Under the pieces are notes generated by a model. The model was given only the letters and a program-made list of their open reading frames with translations. It did no database searches and was not told the origin of the DNA. Of a stretch of DNA of 64,000 nt, positions 31,204 to 42,164 are shown in pieces. A program made the position numbers and the translations under genes. How positions within the stretch are numbered: the first letter of the stretch is position 1; the number at the start of each line of letters is the position of its first letter. The stretch spans positions 38,515,218 to 38,579,217 of the forward strand of contig OX465590.1 in assembly GCA_950022655.1 (NCBI GenBank), read 5' to 3'. This DNA comes from Alentia gelatinosa. Its lineage: Eukaryota; Annelida; Polychaeta; Phyllodocida; Polynoidae.

Positions 31204-31253
31204 CGTATTATGTGAAACCATAGTTATGGTGAAAATATGGGGTAGATTTATGA

Positions 31254-31322
31254 GTTGTTTCGGAGAAATTCGTTCTGAACTCGCCGTACCGGCTCGTTCA
31301 GAACGAATTTCTCCGAAACAAC
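31254..31322. repeat. Perfect 27-bp-arm palindrome
   Basis: Arms 31254-31280 and 31296-31322 are exact reverse complements (first bases GTTGTTTCGGAGAAATT). They are separated by 15 bp of GC-rich sequence. A single copy was seen. Confidence 0.85.
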
Positions 31323-31454
31323 GAAATTAAGTCTGAAGTACCTTATTACGTGATAAGAAAAGCGAATCCGTGTTTGGACGATAACAGGCCCGCCCTCTAG
31401 CATTATACCTGTCCGTGTCCCCATCAACATAGGTCTGCCACAGACCCCCGCCTG

Positions 31455-31500
31455 TAAAGGGTTAAGCGGGGTGTCCCAGAAACGAGGTTCTACTGTATAC
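31455..31500. mobile_element. End of a pogo-like MITE
   Basis: TTAAGCGGGGTGTCCC and GAGGTTCTACTGTA match the right end of the element at 47572-48383. The rest is absent. Confidence 0.5.
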
Positions 31501-31547
31501 GGCATATAGCCTATGAGCCATCGGGGCGGCCATGACGCCCCCCGAGT

Positions 31548-31805
31548 AGGTGTTCTTCACTAATGGAGGTGAAAAAGTTAGTGTTCTTCACTAAAGGAGG
31601 TGTGAAAAATGTGAGTGATAATTGGGAAGTGTCACAACTCTAGCCTTGCTGACAAATGTTTATAAAGTGTTCCATGTGCAAAACATCATGTCCTTGGTTT
31701 AATCATTATGTTATCTTGCTCTGGGATTGGTGTAGACAGTCAAGGGAACCACGGTAAAACATTGAAAGGCAGTTGAATTCTGTAAGAACAAAGAGCAGAA
31801 TGCAG
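31548..31805. repeat. Dispersed repeat, inverted partner at 37690-37925
   Basis: TAGGTGTTCTTCACTAATGG, CATGTGNAAAACATCATGT and CAAGGGAACCA-type blocks appear at both sites in opposite orientation and the same order. The family is unknown. Confidence 0.65.
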
Positions 31806-31961
31806 CTTCTGTCCCCCCAGGGGGCCCACCATACTGCTGGCCACCTTGTGACTGCTTTATGAAGTAACAATGGCTCTGTCCCCTATATTATATGTTATTC
31901 ACCCCTCTGATCCACTATCGTGTTACTCTGCTAATTGCATCCTCTTGGCTCGATGCAGTCA

Positions 31962-32327
31962 TTATCCTACCCCTAATAAAAAACGCCATAGGTTTAACAT
32001 TGACTCAGTGTATTTGACATAGCGTTGGATAAAGTGTTATTTATGCACCGAGGTGAATAAAAAAACGGACCAATCAGGGACGAGATAACGAAAATAGATC
32101 CGGCAGCATTGATAACTACTAACATGGATAATTACAAATATTCTCTGTATATCGGTGAGATGGGGTAGGATAAATACGAAACCGAACTCGAGTTAGCCTT
32201 CTCAATGTTTATGCCACTCTGGTCAGGTCTGCTACTCACTAAACTCGGCTAACACCTCGTGTAGTAATACACGACCTGCCCATCGTGGCATTAACATTGA
32301 CAAGGCTAACTCTCGTTTGGTTTCTAC
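31962..32327. repeat. Beta composite foldback element
   Basis: A spacer (31962-32174) starts TTATCCTACCCCTAATAAA and ends GGGGTAGGATAAA. A palindrome (32172-32327) then has arms GAAACCGAACTCGAGTTAGCC and GGCTAACTCTCGTTTGGTTTC. Spacer and palindrome overlap by only a few bases. Confidence 0.8.
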
Positions 32328-32329
32328 TA

Positions 32330-33220
32330 AGTATCATTCCCCAACTTGTTACCTACTATATTTAAAACGGTAGAATTCCGTCGAATCCGCTTGAAGTTGC
32401 TCCCATACATAGAGACATAGTGAACCCGATCTAGGCCTGGAGATTGAAGGGCCACGAGAGTGAGATTCTCGTACAGTACTTAACTGAATCCTGCTACTAT
32501 TTTTTGTTTTTCTCTACACAGATGTACTTCTATTCTTATGATTTGTTTCTAGATGTACTAAAAACATTATTTGGAAGTGTAGTTTTCCGATCTCCTTTCA
32601 CATTTCGCTGGTAGTCGGTAAAATCGGTGTCTCATGAAATGTTGCTTGGGAACTAATTGATGGTTTCAGGTATTAATAGTAGGGGGCGCCACTAAGCCTT
32701 CACCCTCTCAAATATGACGCGACGAAGTCGCTAGTAACTGATAAATCTTGCTCTCTCCAGGATCGAGTCTGACTTACTGGCAGATACAGAGAAAAACGTC
32801 CTCACCCGAGTAGGACAAACCCTGAGCTGCAGGATGAGGGGGTGGTCTCGTGAGAGATTCTCGCGAGACTTGGAGGCGGTTGTCACGTGCGGCAGAAGGC
32901 TGTCGTTATCTGGCTTCATAGATTAAGACAAGGGAAGATAGCACGAGCACGGTTCCATTACGCGAGGACTCATACGCAGGTGGGATGATATCGGCTCTCA
33001 CTTCTACTCAGCACGTGTGACAAGCAATGGAGACTTTCATATACACTAGCTAGTAGCTAGTATTCCTATATACCTATGGCTGTACACTCTATGCTTACAC
33101 CACGCTCTGGGGGGTGGAGTAACTATCTGATACTACCCAAGGTTGGTATATTACCCAAGGTTGCCGTATACTACCCAAGGTTGACATTTAGACCAATCCG
33201 ATTGTCTCTTATTAAACCAC
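32330..33220. other. No recognised gene or repeat
   Basis: It contains three spaced copies of TACCCAAGGTTG (33135-33185), a minor local repeat. Otherwise nothing was seen. Confidence 0.45.
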
Positions 33221-33221
33221 A

Positions 33222-33672
33222 TTTGAAGGTATATAGGAATAGGGAAACCAAGAACCAGTGAAAGGAAGTCAAAATTACTCGGTAAGGCTTGGAAAAATTA
33301 CTGCCCGCGGCCAGGGCCTTGGGCAGTAATTTTTCCAAGCCTTACCTCGTAACTTTGACTTCCTTTCACCGGAACATAGTTTCCCTCTATTGTTATAAAC
33401 CTGCGTGCGAATGTCTCTGAAATACTGCCCACTGATAGGTTAGCAGTAATGATGTTCGTGCCTGCCGTGAGCATGACGTAATGAGTCATTAAAATGGCGG
33501 GTTTTCATTGATTTGAGGTATATATTAATAAGCAAACGTCCTCACTGTGGACGAAACGGTTCTCGTTCTCGGTCAGTCATTGATTTCATACTGACTTCCG
33601 CCTATGGCTTCAGGCAGTATGAAACCAATGACTGACCTCGAACAGGAACCGTTTCGTCCACAGTAAGGATGT
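33222..33672. repeat. Gamma composite: palindrome, spacer, palindrome
   Basis: The first palindrome (33222-33400) has outer ends AGGTATATAGGAATAGGGAA and inner arms GGAAAAATTACTGCCCG / GGGCAGTAATTTTTCC. A spacer (about 33400-33530) starts CCTGCGTGCGAATGTCT and ends AGGTATATATTAATAAG. A second palindrome (33541-33670) has arms TGTGGACGAAACGGTT / AACCGTTTCGTCCACA. The first palindrome recurs at 47540-48530. Confidence 0.8.
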
Positions 33673-33685
33673 TTCTTAATATTAC

Positions 33686-34105
33686 ATACACAATAATGCC
33701 TGGTTTTGTGTATGAGTGGAAGTAATCTCTGAGTAGTTGATGCGTTGTAATATCAGAGCGAATGCGAGGATATTACGTCGTCAACTACGAGGAGATTACA
33801 GCAACTCATACACACAACCAGTCATTACACACACAATAATGACCGTTTTTGTGTATGAGTGGGTGTAATCTCTGAGTAGTTAACGTGTCGTAATATCGGA
33901 GCGAATGCGAGGATATTACTACGGGGATAGTACAGCAACTCGTACACAAAACCAGTCGTTTTTGTATCTATTATTCACCTACACGAATAATACCAAGTAT
34001 TATAGAGGAAACCTATGAAAGTTTAGGTTGAGAGCTCGTATCCCATCGAGTTTGAATCGCGTAGTAATTCACAATTTGCTATAGAGCCTTCGTAATAGGT
34101 GGATA
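33686..34105. repeat. Two delta palindromes in tandem, with an inserted alpha palindrome fragment
   Basis: Copies at 33686-33824 and 33825-33965 both have GTGTATGAGTGG on the left and ACACAAAACCAGTC-type right arms. The second is followed by TATTATTCACCTA and, after a gap, AGGTGGATAATAAAA (34085-34100). That gap holds 34003-34085, a half copy of the alpha palindrome at 889-1042 (TATAGAGGAAACC, CCCATCGAGTTTGAATC). Confidence 0.7.
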
Positions 34106-34126
34106 ATAAAACCCTATAAAACAATT

Positions 34127-34580
34127 GAGCCAGGCCTCCACCTTACGATTCCCAATTTCCAAAATCGTAGACAGATTGGGAAGGTCTGTTTCATAGACAA
34201 ACGTCTATTGTGCATGCAGCTCTCCGTCGGTGCATAATCGGTGAAGATGAATCCACTGAAAATGTGCATCATGAACCTGCAATGGTTAACTGGACGTTAA
34301 ATCAAACCAACCAACCAACTAAAATAGACACCCAACGTTATACTACCGATTACATTCCGATGCAGAAAGATAATCTGCGACAATCAAACATGTTTGAATG
34401 TCGTAGACGCCCTTCGATTGAGCTTTTCATCGAGAACAAATCATAGACTGCCGGTTTGCATCGTAGGGTAATCGCAGAAACGCGATCAACTGCCACGATT
34501 TCAGCTGACCTTCTGACGCGAATTGGATTTTTCAACGGGAGGTACATCGTAAAACCTATCGTAGACGGGTTTTTATTTTT
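34127..34580. mobile_element. M1-related element, diverged, interrupted by a SINE tail
   Basis: CAGGCCTCCACCTTACGATT at the left, then ATCGTAGACAG, and CGCAGAAACGCGATCAACTGCC and ATCGTAGACGGG at the right follow the order seen in M1 copies. At about 34280-34335, AACTGGACGTTAAATCAAAC and a CCAA-rich run are a SINE 3' tail in plus orientation. Confidence 0.55.
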
Positions 34581-34589
34581 AGCTCAATG

Positions 34590-35500
34590 GACTCCCGGCT
34601 TTGCATGTTTAGATATACAATAAACAAAGATATACAATTAGAAAAGTAATATCAATAAACAAAATTAGCTAAATATGCAACATCAAACCAACAGCTGGTA
34701 ATGAAAATCAATTAATCAATGTTTAATATCTCAAGAATCTATTACGTAAGTATGTAGGAAAGGTTTTCAACGATCAGATTATCATATCTTTTTTTCTTTA
34801 TGAGAAGAGATTTTTATTCATATTTCTTTTACAGTATTGGTGTTCTGGACTTTCCTCTTTTTTTCCCAACAATCTTCTTAAATACACATAGCACCTTACA
34901 TAGGGCTTCACATCCCTAGAAAAGAGAAAATCAGGTTTTTTTTTACATTTTGATAATCTCGCTTCCTTTTTGTTGTTTTCTTTTACAATGTGCTAACTTT
35001 TCAAAGTCGGAACTGTCGGAATTTTTCATAACATTTGGAAAGGATTGCCACTCTTGTTTTTCAGAGTTCTTTGAAATGTCCTTAAGTACCTCACACTACC
35101 CGAATTACAACAACCTTCTTAGATATTGCTGAGAACTCTTTGTCTCTGAACCATGTTAATCAGGACAGGACAATCTTGGCAAGACAATGCGTTAGTTACT
35201 GCGTACCTGAATATAAGGTAGACATCGTCTGGAAATAATAAGATAAAACGTGGCATCAAAGTAAATCCGTCACATACCACCTTCACGACCACAGATTTTT
35301 TTCTGAACGACTGAAGTGAGACTGTGTCATGCTTTGGCCGTACGAAAAAGATACAGCATCGTCTGAAAATAAGACCACTTGAGCCATCCATGAGAATAAA
35401 ACTCAATGTAGATTCTATATTTTCGGCCATGATTTGTTCCCTGAGGAGGACTCCACTTAACCAATGCACTATTTCTGCTAGGTGTCGTCAACACCCATGA
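34590..35500. other. No recognised gene or repeat
   Basis: A minus-strand open frame (35119-35469) lacks homology or splice support and is not called. Confidence 0.45.
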
Positions 35501-35506
35501 ATACCG

Positions 35507-35551
35507 TACACTGGCCACCAGAGCTACACTACGTTAGCTCTGGTTGGGCTA
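35507..35551. repeat. Dispersed repeat, second copy at 37080-37121
   Basis: CACTGGCCACCAGAGCTACA and GTTAGCTCTGGTTGG are shared by both sites in the same orientation. The right sides continue differently. Confidence 0.7.
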
Positions 35552-35841
35552 AATAAGTTTCCACCTAGACTCTAGTACAGCCCGTTGTCGCCAGGGCCAG
35601 GGTGCACAGGCTCTCATACTGGGACTGTTTTGCACTGCCATTTTAAGGTAGAAATTCCTACCTCCGCTGGTACTAAGATGCCCTGATTGATTTGCCAGTA
35701 ACCAGTATGCTACTCTTCAAGCAGAGGTCCTAGAGTAGCTTTTACTGGGCATGTACCAAATAAATCAGCTTGGAGAGTTATAATGATTTCCAGAATAGTG
35801 CCAGAATCGTGGTATTCTCAGGCTTGGGTTTGCATTAAAAT

Positions 35842-36062
35842 TAGAACAGCCAACCAAGAAATCCTTTTCTCCAATCAGTGCCTAAGGAACTGGCAAATCA
35901 GAGCTGTGCTCTGTTAGACCCTTACAGACTTTAAGCAGACTAAGCGCCTGTTGGTATTCCCCCTTGTCAAACTGATACTATAAATAGAACAGCCAACCAC
36001 GATATTCCTCTCACTGAAGGTGGCTGGCCAGTCAGAGTCATACTCTGTTAGACCTTCACGTA
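35842..36062. repeat. Direct repeat pair of about 85 bp
   Basis: AGAACAGCCAACCA, GTCAGAG/CAAATCAGAG and CTCTGTTAGACC occur at 35842-35930 and 35985-36060 with divergence between them. Confidence 0.6.
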
Positions 36063-36534
36063 CCGTAACCCGAAGGTGGCACGGTGCGTGAACGGACTAG
36101 TTTCCACCTTGACTCACAAGCTGTAAGTGTCTGCCACTCTCCTCGCAGATCTTTCATATTCATTGGAGAGTGTATCAGTTCGTACTCTTGATACCGTTTT
36201 TCTCATTTCACTTTGTGCGTATATTGATTAAAATGACCATTAAGGTACACTTTATCATCAATTTGTAAAGCTATGGATATTTCACAGTCAGAAGGTCGGC
36301 TTTTATAACGAGCATAGAACAAAATTACCTAGTTTGAGGTATACACAGCTGATACTGCCTGTGAATGAACCACACCAACGGCTTAGAGTGAAGACAGGCG
36401 GCGGCCAATCTATGAAAACGCTGCCAATGTTGTGCATAGTTGATTTAACACTTACAATGTGACCAGTGCTACAAATAATGCTTAAACACTCTGTATATTG
36501 TATCTCCAAGCAACTGAGTCACAGAACTCCCTTA

Positions 36535-36840
36535 AGCCCAATGCCCATCTACCGATTAAGGGTTGAACGATTAGCTCGCAAATCGTATAGGAGTCAGTGA
36601 ACTTGTCGCAGGCAAATTACGTAACCCTTCGCTCGACAGGCGGACATGGAGCAGAGGGGTTGGTAGGTATTAGTCCTAACTAGATCAGTCTACTGATCGG
36701 TAGCTCACCCTTGCCTAGCTGTCCTACATCTACCGACAACGGCCGACTCCATCAGGATGCCTTGGCTGAGACAAATCACCGTCCATTTGGCGCCGACAAA
36801 GGTACATGAATGTTCCAAATCGGTAGATGGGCATTGGGCT
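36535..36840. mobile_element. MITE with perfect 23-bp inverted ends and TTA duplication
   Basis: The ends are exact reverse complements over 23 bp (AGCCCAATGCCCATCTACC...). TTA flanks both sides (36532-36534, 36841-36843). The interior of 306 bp in total is non-coding. The perfect ends suggest recent movement. The TTA target fits a PIF/Harbinger-like source. Confidence 0.9.
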
Positions 36841-37385
36841 TTACCGAAAACAGCTAAGATAGCACGATTGGTTCGAATAATTTCATAAGACTTCTACTAT
36901 ACATTGTGTATGTGATTCTCTCACATTTGAGGGGACACCATACTGTGAACAGACGGAGAGGAGTGGATGCCAGTAAACTTGGCGAGAACATTGGAGTTAA
37001 GCCGGTGTCCAGGTGGCCGTGGGAAGTTAGCGGACCTCCTGGTGTCATGCTGAGAGTTAACCGCAGAGCGACCTCCCACTTACACTGGCCACCAGAGCTA
37101 CACTATGTTAGCTCTGGTTGGATTAAATCCGCGGCCGCCTTGACCCACTACAGAGAAATGTCTGTTGCTCTCCTTCCAGACCTCTGCACTAGATGGAAAG
37201 TGTGTTATATCATAATCTTGAAGCCAATTTTCCATTATCTTATTTCCATTCCTGTGAATTATTTTTTCAAAATATTATGAAGATAAAGCTTGGTTCTTTA
37301 TCAATTGGTTAGCTAGAAATATTCCCTATTAAGTAGGTCTGCTTTCAGAGCCTACAAATTACATAATTACCTAGATCGAGGCTAG

Positions 37386-37667
37386 GGCCCGGCGTCCACC
37401 TACTACGATAAAATCGTAGGCCTCCCGATATGGCACCGATACAAAATGTCAAAATCGGTGCCATATCGGGAAGGTGCAAAATCGTAGACATATGTCTAGA
37501 CAAGCCGATCCACCATGCATTGTATGGGGTTTTTATCGGTGTCTAATTGCAGAAACGTGGTCAACTGCCCCGATATCAGGTAACCTTCCGACGCGATTTT
37601 GATTTTTTATCGGAAGGTGCATCGTAGACTATATCGGAGCCATATCGTAGTAGGTGGACGCCGGACC
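37386..37667. mobile_element. M1 MITE, copy 2
   Basis: The ends are GGCCCGGCGTCCACCTACT and AGTAGGTGGACGCCGGACC. Interior as in copy 1, including CATGCATTGTATGGGGTTTT. The left flank is CTAG rather than a clean TTA. Confidence 0.85.
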
Positions 37668-37689
37668 TAACAGTATGGCAGGCCCAGAA

Positions 37690-37925
37690 CCTTTATTCTG
37701 GCTTTTGTTCTTACTAAATTAAACTGCCTCTCAATGTTGTACCATGGTCCCCTTGAATCTCTACACCCATCCCACAGCAGGATGACTGAACAATCAAAAC
37801 CAGGACATGATGTTTTTCACATGGAACACTTGATATACATACATGAGCAAGGCTAGAGATGTGACAGTTCCCAACTATCGCTTACTTCTTTTGCACCTCC
37901 ATTAGTGAAGAACACCTACTTGGGG
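37690..37925. repeat. Dispersed repeat, inverted partner of 31548-31805
   Basis: See the partner entry. Here the order reads CCTTTATTCTGGC ... CTCCATTAGTGAAGAACACC. Confidence 0.65.
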
Positions 37926-38404
37926 CAAAATGGCAGTGCCCAGGGAACATTACCAATCGGTCCTATGTCACAATATCGGTTGCCAGATTCTTGTCCTACT
38001 GTCTCACCTAACATCTATATTTCGCATGTCAGTGGGTTCTATTAAACCTGTCATTTTGAGAATAGCAAAATGAATGACAGGAACAAAATCAGCAGTAACA
38101 TTACAAATAATCTGAGCATAAAACCCATGTGTTAGCAAAGGCTGAAGTAAGCAATATTGACAAAACCAACATTACCAAAGCCTATCGTGGGAATCATTCC
38201 ACTTTGAACAAATCTCATTCAGCCCAGCCGTATTGAAATCAGTATTATGTGAACCACTCTAGTTAAAGCTACTCTCACCGAAGTATTAAAGTCTTATCGA
38301 ATATTCTCAAAACTACTTATTGAAACCACTTTCACAGGAGCCACTTGTAAGAGCTTACCGTCGGAGCCATTTTAATAACGTTTATCTGCCTGTTTCAGAT
38401 AGGA

Positions 38405-39052
38405 ACTAAAGTGGAATTCACACGGTGGGATTCATGTGCCTCACAGGGTATTTGTCAGACGTGAACTAATTCTTTCAACCACGGAATCTCGATTATTTTT
38501 AGGGGAACGAAAAGATTTACAACTATATCGTTGTCTGAGACAAATCCTGTTGAGTTTCTCTACTGAAACACAATCTCTTCGTCTGAAGTGTAGGATTCCA
38601 TTTCTCAGAGACAAGCTTTTCCCTTGCAATTGCCGGCAGCTGTTACATTTAACAATATATACAGAATCCCATCAAGTTTTGATTTTAAACATGATTAAAA
38701 TCTATAGGGGCATTTCGATAAGACAAATGGACCCACTGCTGAGTCACCGATTTAGTACAAAACCTAGCCAATAGTAGGCCAGCAAGCAGGATCACATGTT
38801 TTTAAAACCATTCACCTCAAGGGTACTTGAGGCCCAGAGTGAGTGTTCACTGTGACTATGTCTGAGACAATGTACCAGGTGTGTCCTTCCATGTGAATCG
38901 AATTAGCCATTTTTTCCTTGAGACTGGAAAAATTCCTTGCCATGAGATTTTTGTACCAATGGAGAATTGCCTAAGACTAGGGGAAAGGTGTGGAGTACGG
39001 TACACTTGTCTCAGGTACATTAGTCTCTATGTGTGAATCCCGCTTAACTGGT
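38405..39052. mobile_element. G-family element, copy 1
   Basis: The left end is AAAGTGGAATTCACACGGTG. The right end CTATGTGTGAATCCCGCTT is its inverted, diverged form. Interior inverted blocks include GAGACAAATCCTGTTGAG and GTCTGAGACAATGTACC. It lies just outside the 3' end of the DUF1647-like gene. Confidence 0.6.
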
Positions 39053-39302
39053 ATTGGGACATGTACTTCAGTATTATTAATGCCTTACATCGAAGTGTCA
39101 TCATCAATTCACAATATCACAACCTGTAATTCCCTGTATCAATACCATACCGGCCTCACTGAAATAAGCACCCTGTATTTACCCAGGTTAATACATGAAC
39201 AAAGCGAAGCGCTAGGTGCAGAAGTGAACCGCTACGTCTCGTCTATACGATTTAATACATGAACAAAGACCATTGGATCTACCAAGTGTAACGCAAATGT
39301 TA

Positions 39303-39875
39303 TCAGTCTGCTTTTTGCCTGGTCTTGGTTGCCGCCCGGCGTCTGCGTACATCCGGGGACGCTGCACACAGACGCAGGTCCGGGGACACCATGTACTCAC
39401 TCATATAGTCTGCGCATGCGTCCCGCGCATGGTACTTGGATACGTCGCCATCGAAATGCCCAAGCAGTAAGATATTCAAAGCCGACTGGTCGAACCTGTG
39501 GCAGACATTAGTGGAATTCTTACTCAAACTGCTCTCTAGCGAACACCCTCCTAGACTCCCAGGTGGCGCCACGCACTCCCATGTCGCCGCGCACCGGAAC
39601 CACCAGTTTAGCACGTGCGCGAGCAGGTCTTGGGTGTTGGCCACCAGCACGAGGCTAGCGCTCAGCATGTGGGCGCTGGTGTGGCGCGGGTGCAGGTTGA
39701 GGTAGTCGAACATGGCGGAGGCGGTGAGGGCGCGCAGTGCCCGGTCCTCGGTGCCGCACACGGCGATGCCGCCCGTCCTGTCGGCCACCACCGAGAGCTG
39801 CTCCACCAGACCCGGGCACGTGACCCGCATGGCCGTGTCCAGGTAGACCACCGAGTCGGTCTGCTGGAGCGCCTC
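39303..39875 (-). CDS. DUF1647-like putative glycosyltransferase, exon 4 (last)
   Basis: 190 codons plus TGA, joined in phase 0 after exon 3 at an acceptor CCCTATAG|GAG. With exons at 49296-49376, 46716-47009 and 45398-45502 the protein has 350 residues. It encodes the C-terminal two thirds of the domain: VVYLDTAMRV at the start (a WMDTSVRF-like DxS/T block in relatives), then AMFDYLNL, LVANTQDLL, VLNWWFRCAATWECVAPP and NVCHRFDQSALNILL, which are family signatures. Conserved Cys around the WW and CHRFDQSA blocks suggest disulphides. The tail is Arg/Lys rich. The exon is GC rich in an AT-rich setting. Function as a Golgi/ER sugar transferase is inference; the family is formally of unknown function. 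No clear AATAAA was seen just downstream. Confidence 0.85.
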   Translation of the reverse strand, partial: EALQQTDSVVYLDTAMRVTCPGLVEQLSVVADRTGGIAVCGTEDRALRALTASAMFDYLNLHPRHTSAHMLSASLVLVANTQDLLAHVLNWWFRCAATWECVAPPGSLGGCSLESSLSKNSTNVCHRFDQSALNILLLGHFDGDVSKYHARDACADYMSEYMVSPDLRLCAASPDVRRRRAATKTRQKAD

Positions 39876-39931
39876 CTATAGGGATCCAACAAGGGAGAAG
39901 AGAAAACGGATTAGATGTTATTATAGCGTGC

Positions 39932-40230
39932 TTTTATCTCACCCCAGATATTTTTTCTCCATAGACTTAACATTGGAAACTCGTATCTAACACCCATTAG
40001 ATATTTAGGAAAAATATCCAATGGGGGATAATGTCACAAATGTTAGCCCATTAGTCAATATTAAGGGTGAGATAAATTCAGAAACCCATTCAAGTTTAGG
40101 GTCAGAGCTCGATCCCATCTCATTTGAATCACATAGCAATTCACGCGGCTTCGCCTTGTGAATTACTAAGTGATTCAAACTCGATGGGATACGAGCTCAG
40201 ACCCTAAACTTTCATGGGTTTCCTCTATAG
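39932..40230. repeat. Alpha composite foldback element, copy 2 (inverted)
   Basis: Spacer 39932-40075 and palindrome 40076-40230. Read on the other strand this matches 889-1185 with about six single-base differences. It lies in intron 3 of the DUF1647-like gene, 57 bp upstream of the exon 4 acceptor. Confidence 0.85.
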
Positions 40231-41130
40231 TATGCGCTATATACATCATCTAGAGACCTAGAGGTTAGAGTGGTCACACATATATACACTTTCAGCGTGC
40301 TGCCAGAAAACTATCCCATCACTATCTGCGTGCTATCCACTGTGATAGTGTGAAAGGAGCAGGGTGCCAGTGTCTCAGGGTCTCAGAGGCATACTCAGCT
40401 GACCATGACCTAGACTGGTTCCCTGCCCATATGAATAAGGGGCAGGTAACGGGTTCTGACGTCACGCTAGCACGACCTTCAACTCACACTCACACTGCAG
40501 CGCTTGAGTGGTGCAGTGTACGTCTGCCGCTCGACTGTAAGTCGACTTGGTTTACAGATGCCAATTTCACTCGAGCGAGTACAGACTAGTTTTTAACGTT
40601 TTTTGCTTTTTCTATCCATTCAAACTAGACATTTAATTCCAGCAATGACATATTCAGATTATTTTACCTTATAATATCAAATTAGACGCATTTTCTATAG
40701 TTTAAGAACTCGAAATGCAGCGTTGCTCCTACCATTGTTTACATTTGTCAGTGCCGTGTACACACGCCGTCTGGTGAGTGGTGGCCGCACTACAGGCTAA
40801 GGTGGTGCAATCCCACAATGCAACAGCGTTACCAATAATGCACCATAAAAATGGAACCCGTTACCTGGCCTATAGTCTAACTAGGCCAGGCTTCCAGGCT
40901 AACCATGACCAATCACTAGAGACCGGAATACCTCCCTGACCCACTGGTTCTTGACCTTGATATTTTTGGATCCTAGACTATCAGGTGGTTGCAGAAATAG
41001 CAGGTTGACTGGGATCCATTAGGTTACAGAAAACTATCCATAGACTGAATATAACCCAAACCTTTTAATTGTTATTCATTTATAATTGCACGCTTCTTCA
41101 TCAATGATGAACATTATATTTGCTCCTAGT
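40231..41130. repeat. H repeat, copy 1, split by a MITE
   Basis: Blocks GCTATATACATCATCTAGAG, TTTCAGCGTGCTGCCAG, GGAGCAGGGTGCCAGTGTCT and (after the insert) TTGACCTTGATATTTTTGG match 41506-41905. The segment around GACCATGACC is partly duplicated on either side of the insert. Confidence 0.75.
40443..40867. mobile_element. MITE inside H repeat copy 1
   Basis: The ends CAGGTAACGGGTTC and GAACCCGTTACCTG are exact reverse complements (14 bp). The 425-bp interior is non-coding. H copy 2 lacks it, so it is a later insertion. Confidence 0.75.
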
Positions 41131-41131
41131 T

Positions 41132-41275
41132 ATATACCTGTGTGCGAATGTCTATAAAATACTGCCTGCTCCTAGGGGTGCAGTAATAATAATGTTCGTG
41201 TCCGCTGTGACTCCCCAGTTCATATGTCATTAAAATGGAGTTTTTGCATTGATTTTAGGTATATAATGAGCAAAC
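41132..41275. repeat. Gamma spacer
   Basis: It begins TATATACCTGTGTGCGAATG and ends TTTTAGGTATATAATGAGC. The middle carries GTAATAATAATGTTCGTG, as in 33400-33530 (GTAATGATGTTCGTG). Confidence 0.7.
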
Positions 41276-41397
41276 TTTTTGCGCACGGAATATGTATGGC
41301 GAGGAAAGTGGATGAACGGGCCTTAGCAGAGCACTACCTTTTGCGGATGGCGGATGTATAGCGGAGAAACCAAACAAATTGTGCAAAAGCCAAGGTA

Positions 41398-41491
41398 AAG
41401 TCCTTCCCGATATGTCTCCGATATCTGCTTTTTGTATCGGTGCCATATCGTTAGGTCTAAATTTCTATCGTAATAGGTGGACGCCAGGCCT
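41398..41491. mobile_element. M1 MITE, right part only
   Basis: TTCCCGATATGTCTCCGATA through AATAGGTGGACGCCAGGCC matches the right 90 bp of the M1 copy at 53083-53365. Confidence 0.75.
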
Positions 41492-41505
41492 TATTAGAGC
41501 GTGCT

Positions 41506-41905
41506 TGCACGCCTATATACATCATCTATAGACCAACAGGTTAGAGTGGACAGATATATACACTTTCAGCGTGCTGCCAGAAAACTATCCCTTCAATATC
41601 TGCATGCTATTCACTGTGATAGTGTGAAAGGAGCAGGGTGCCAGTGTCTCAGGGTCTTAGAGGCATGCCGAGCTGACCATGACCAATCACTTGCGACCGA
41701 AATACCTCAATGACCTATTAGTGCTTGACCTTGATATTTTTGGGTCCTAGATTCAGGTGGTTGCAGAAATAACAGGTTGACTGGGTTCCATTAGGTTCCA
41801 GAAAACACTCCATAGACTGAATGCAACTCAATCCGTTTAATTGTTATTCATGTATAATTGCACGCTCATTCATCTATGATGAACATTCCATTTGCTCCTC
41901 GTTCT
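41506..41905. repeat. H repeat, copy 2
   Basis: An uninterrupted version of the repeat at 40231-41130. It ends with GATGAACATTCCATTTGCTC, also shared. No coding or tRNA-like start was recognised, so its class is unknown. Confidence 0.75.
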
Positions 41906-42164
41906 CTAGTTATGGTGCAGCTCATTGGTGTATTCATTGTGTTGTAAATGCCCGCAGTACTTCAGTGTGGACATTGTGGAGTAGTCGCCCTGTGATACTG
42001 TAGCTTCCTGTCACAATGATCATGTCACGGTGAGACAACACGGCGCGTGTTATTTGATATGACTGGCTGCAGGCGAGCCGGCACCGCCGACTGCTTTCAT
42101 AGAGCCCCAGACCCGCAGAGCAATACCTGCCCGACGTACACACCTAGTCGGGTGCCCGTGCTAA

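Noticed and set aside
35119..35518. Minus-strand open frames of 116 and 63 codons
   Set aside because: No recognisable domain, no supporting splice sites, and the two overlap in different frames.
38436..38774. Open frame of 112 codons
   Set aside because: It lies inside a G-family element and reads through its inverted-repeat blocks; no protein similarity recognised. The same holds for 44628-45035.
39436..39881. Plus-strand frames opposite exon 4 of the DUF1647-like gene
   Set aside because: They are by-products of the GC-rich exon; family motifs are all on the minus strand.
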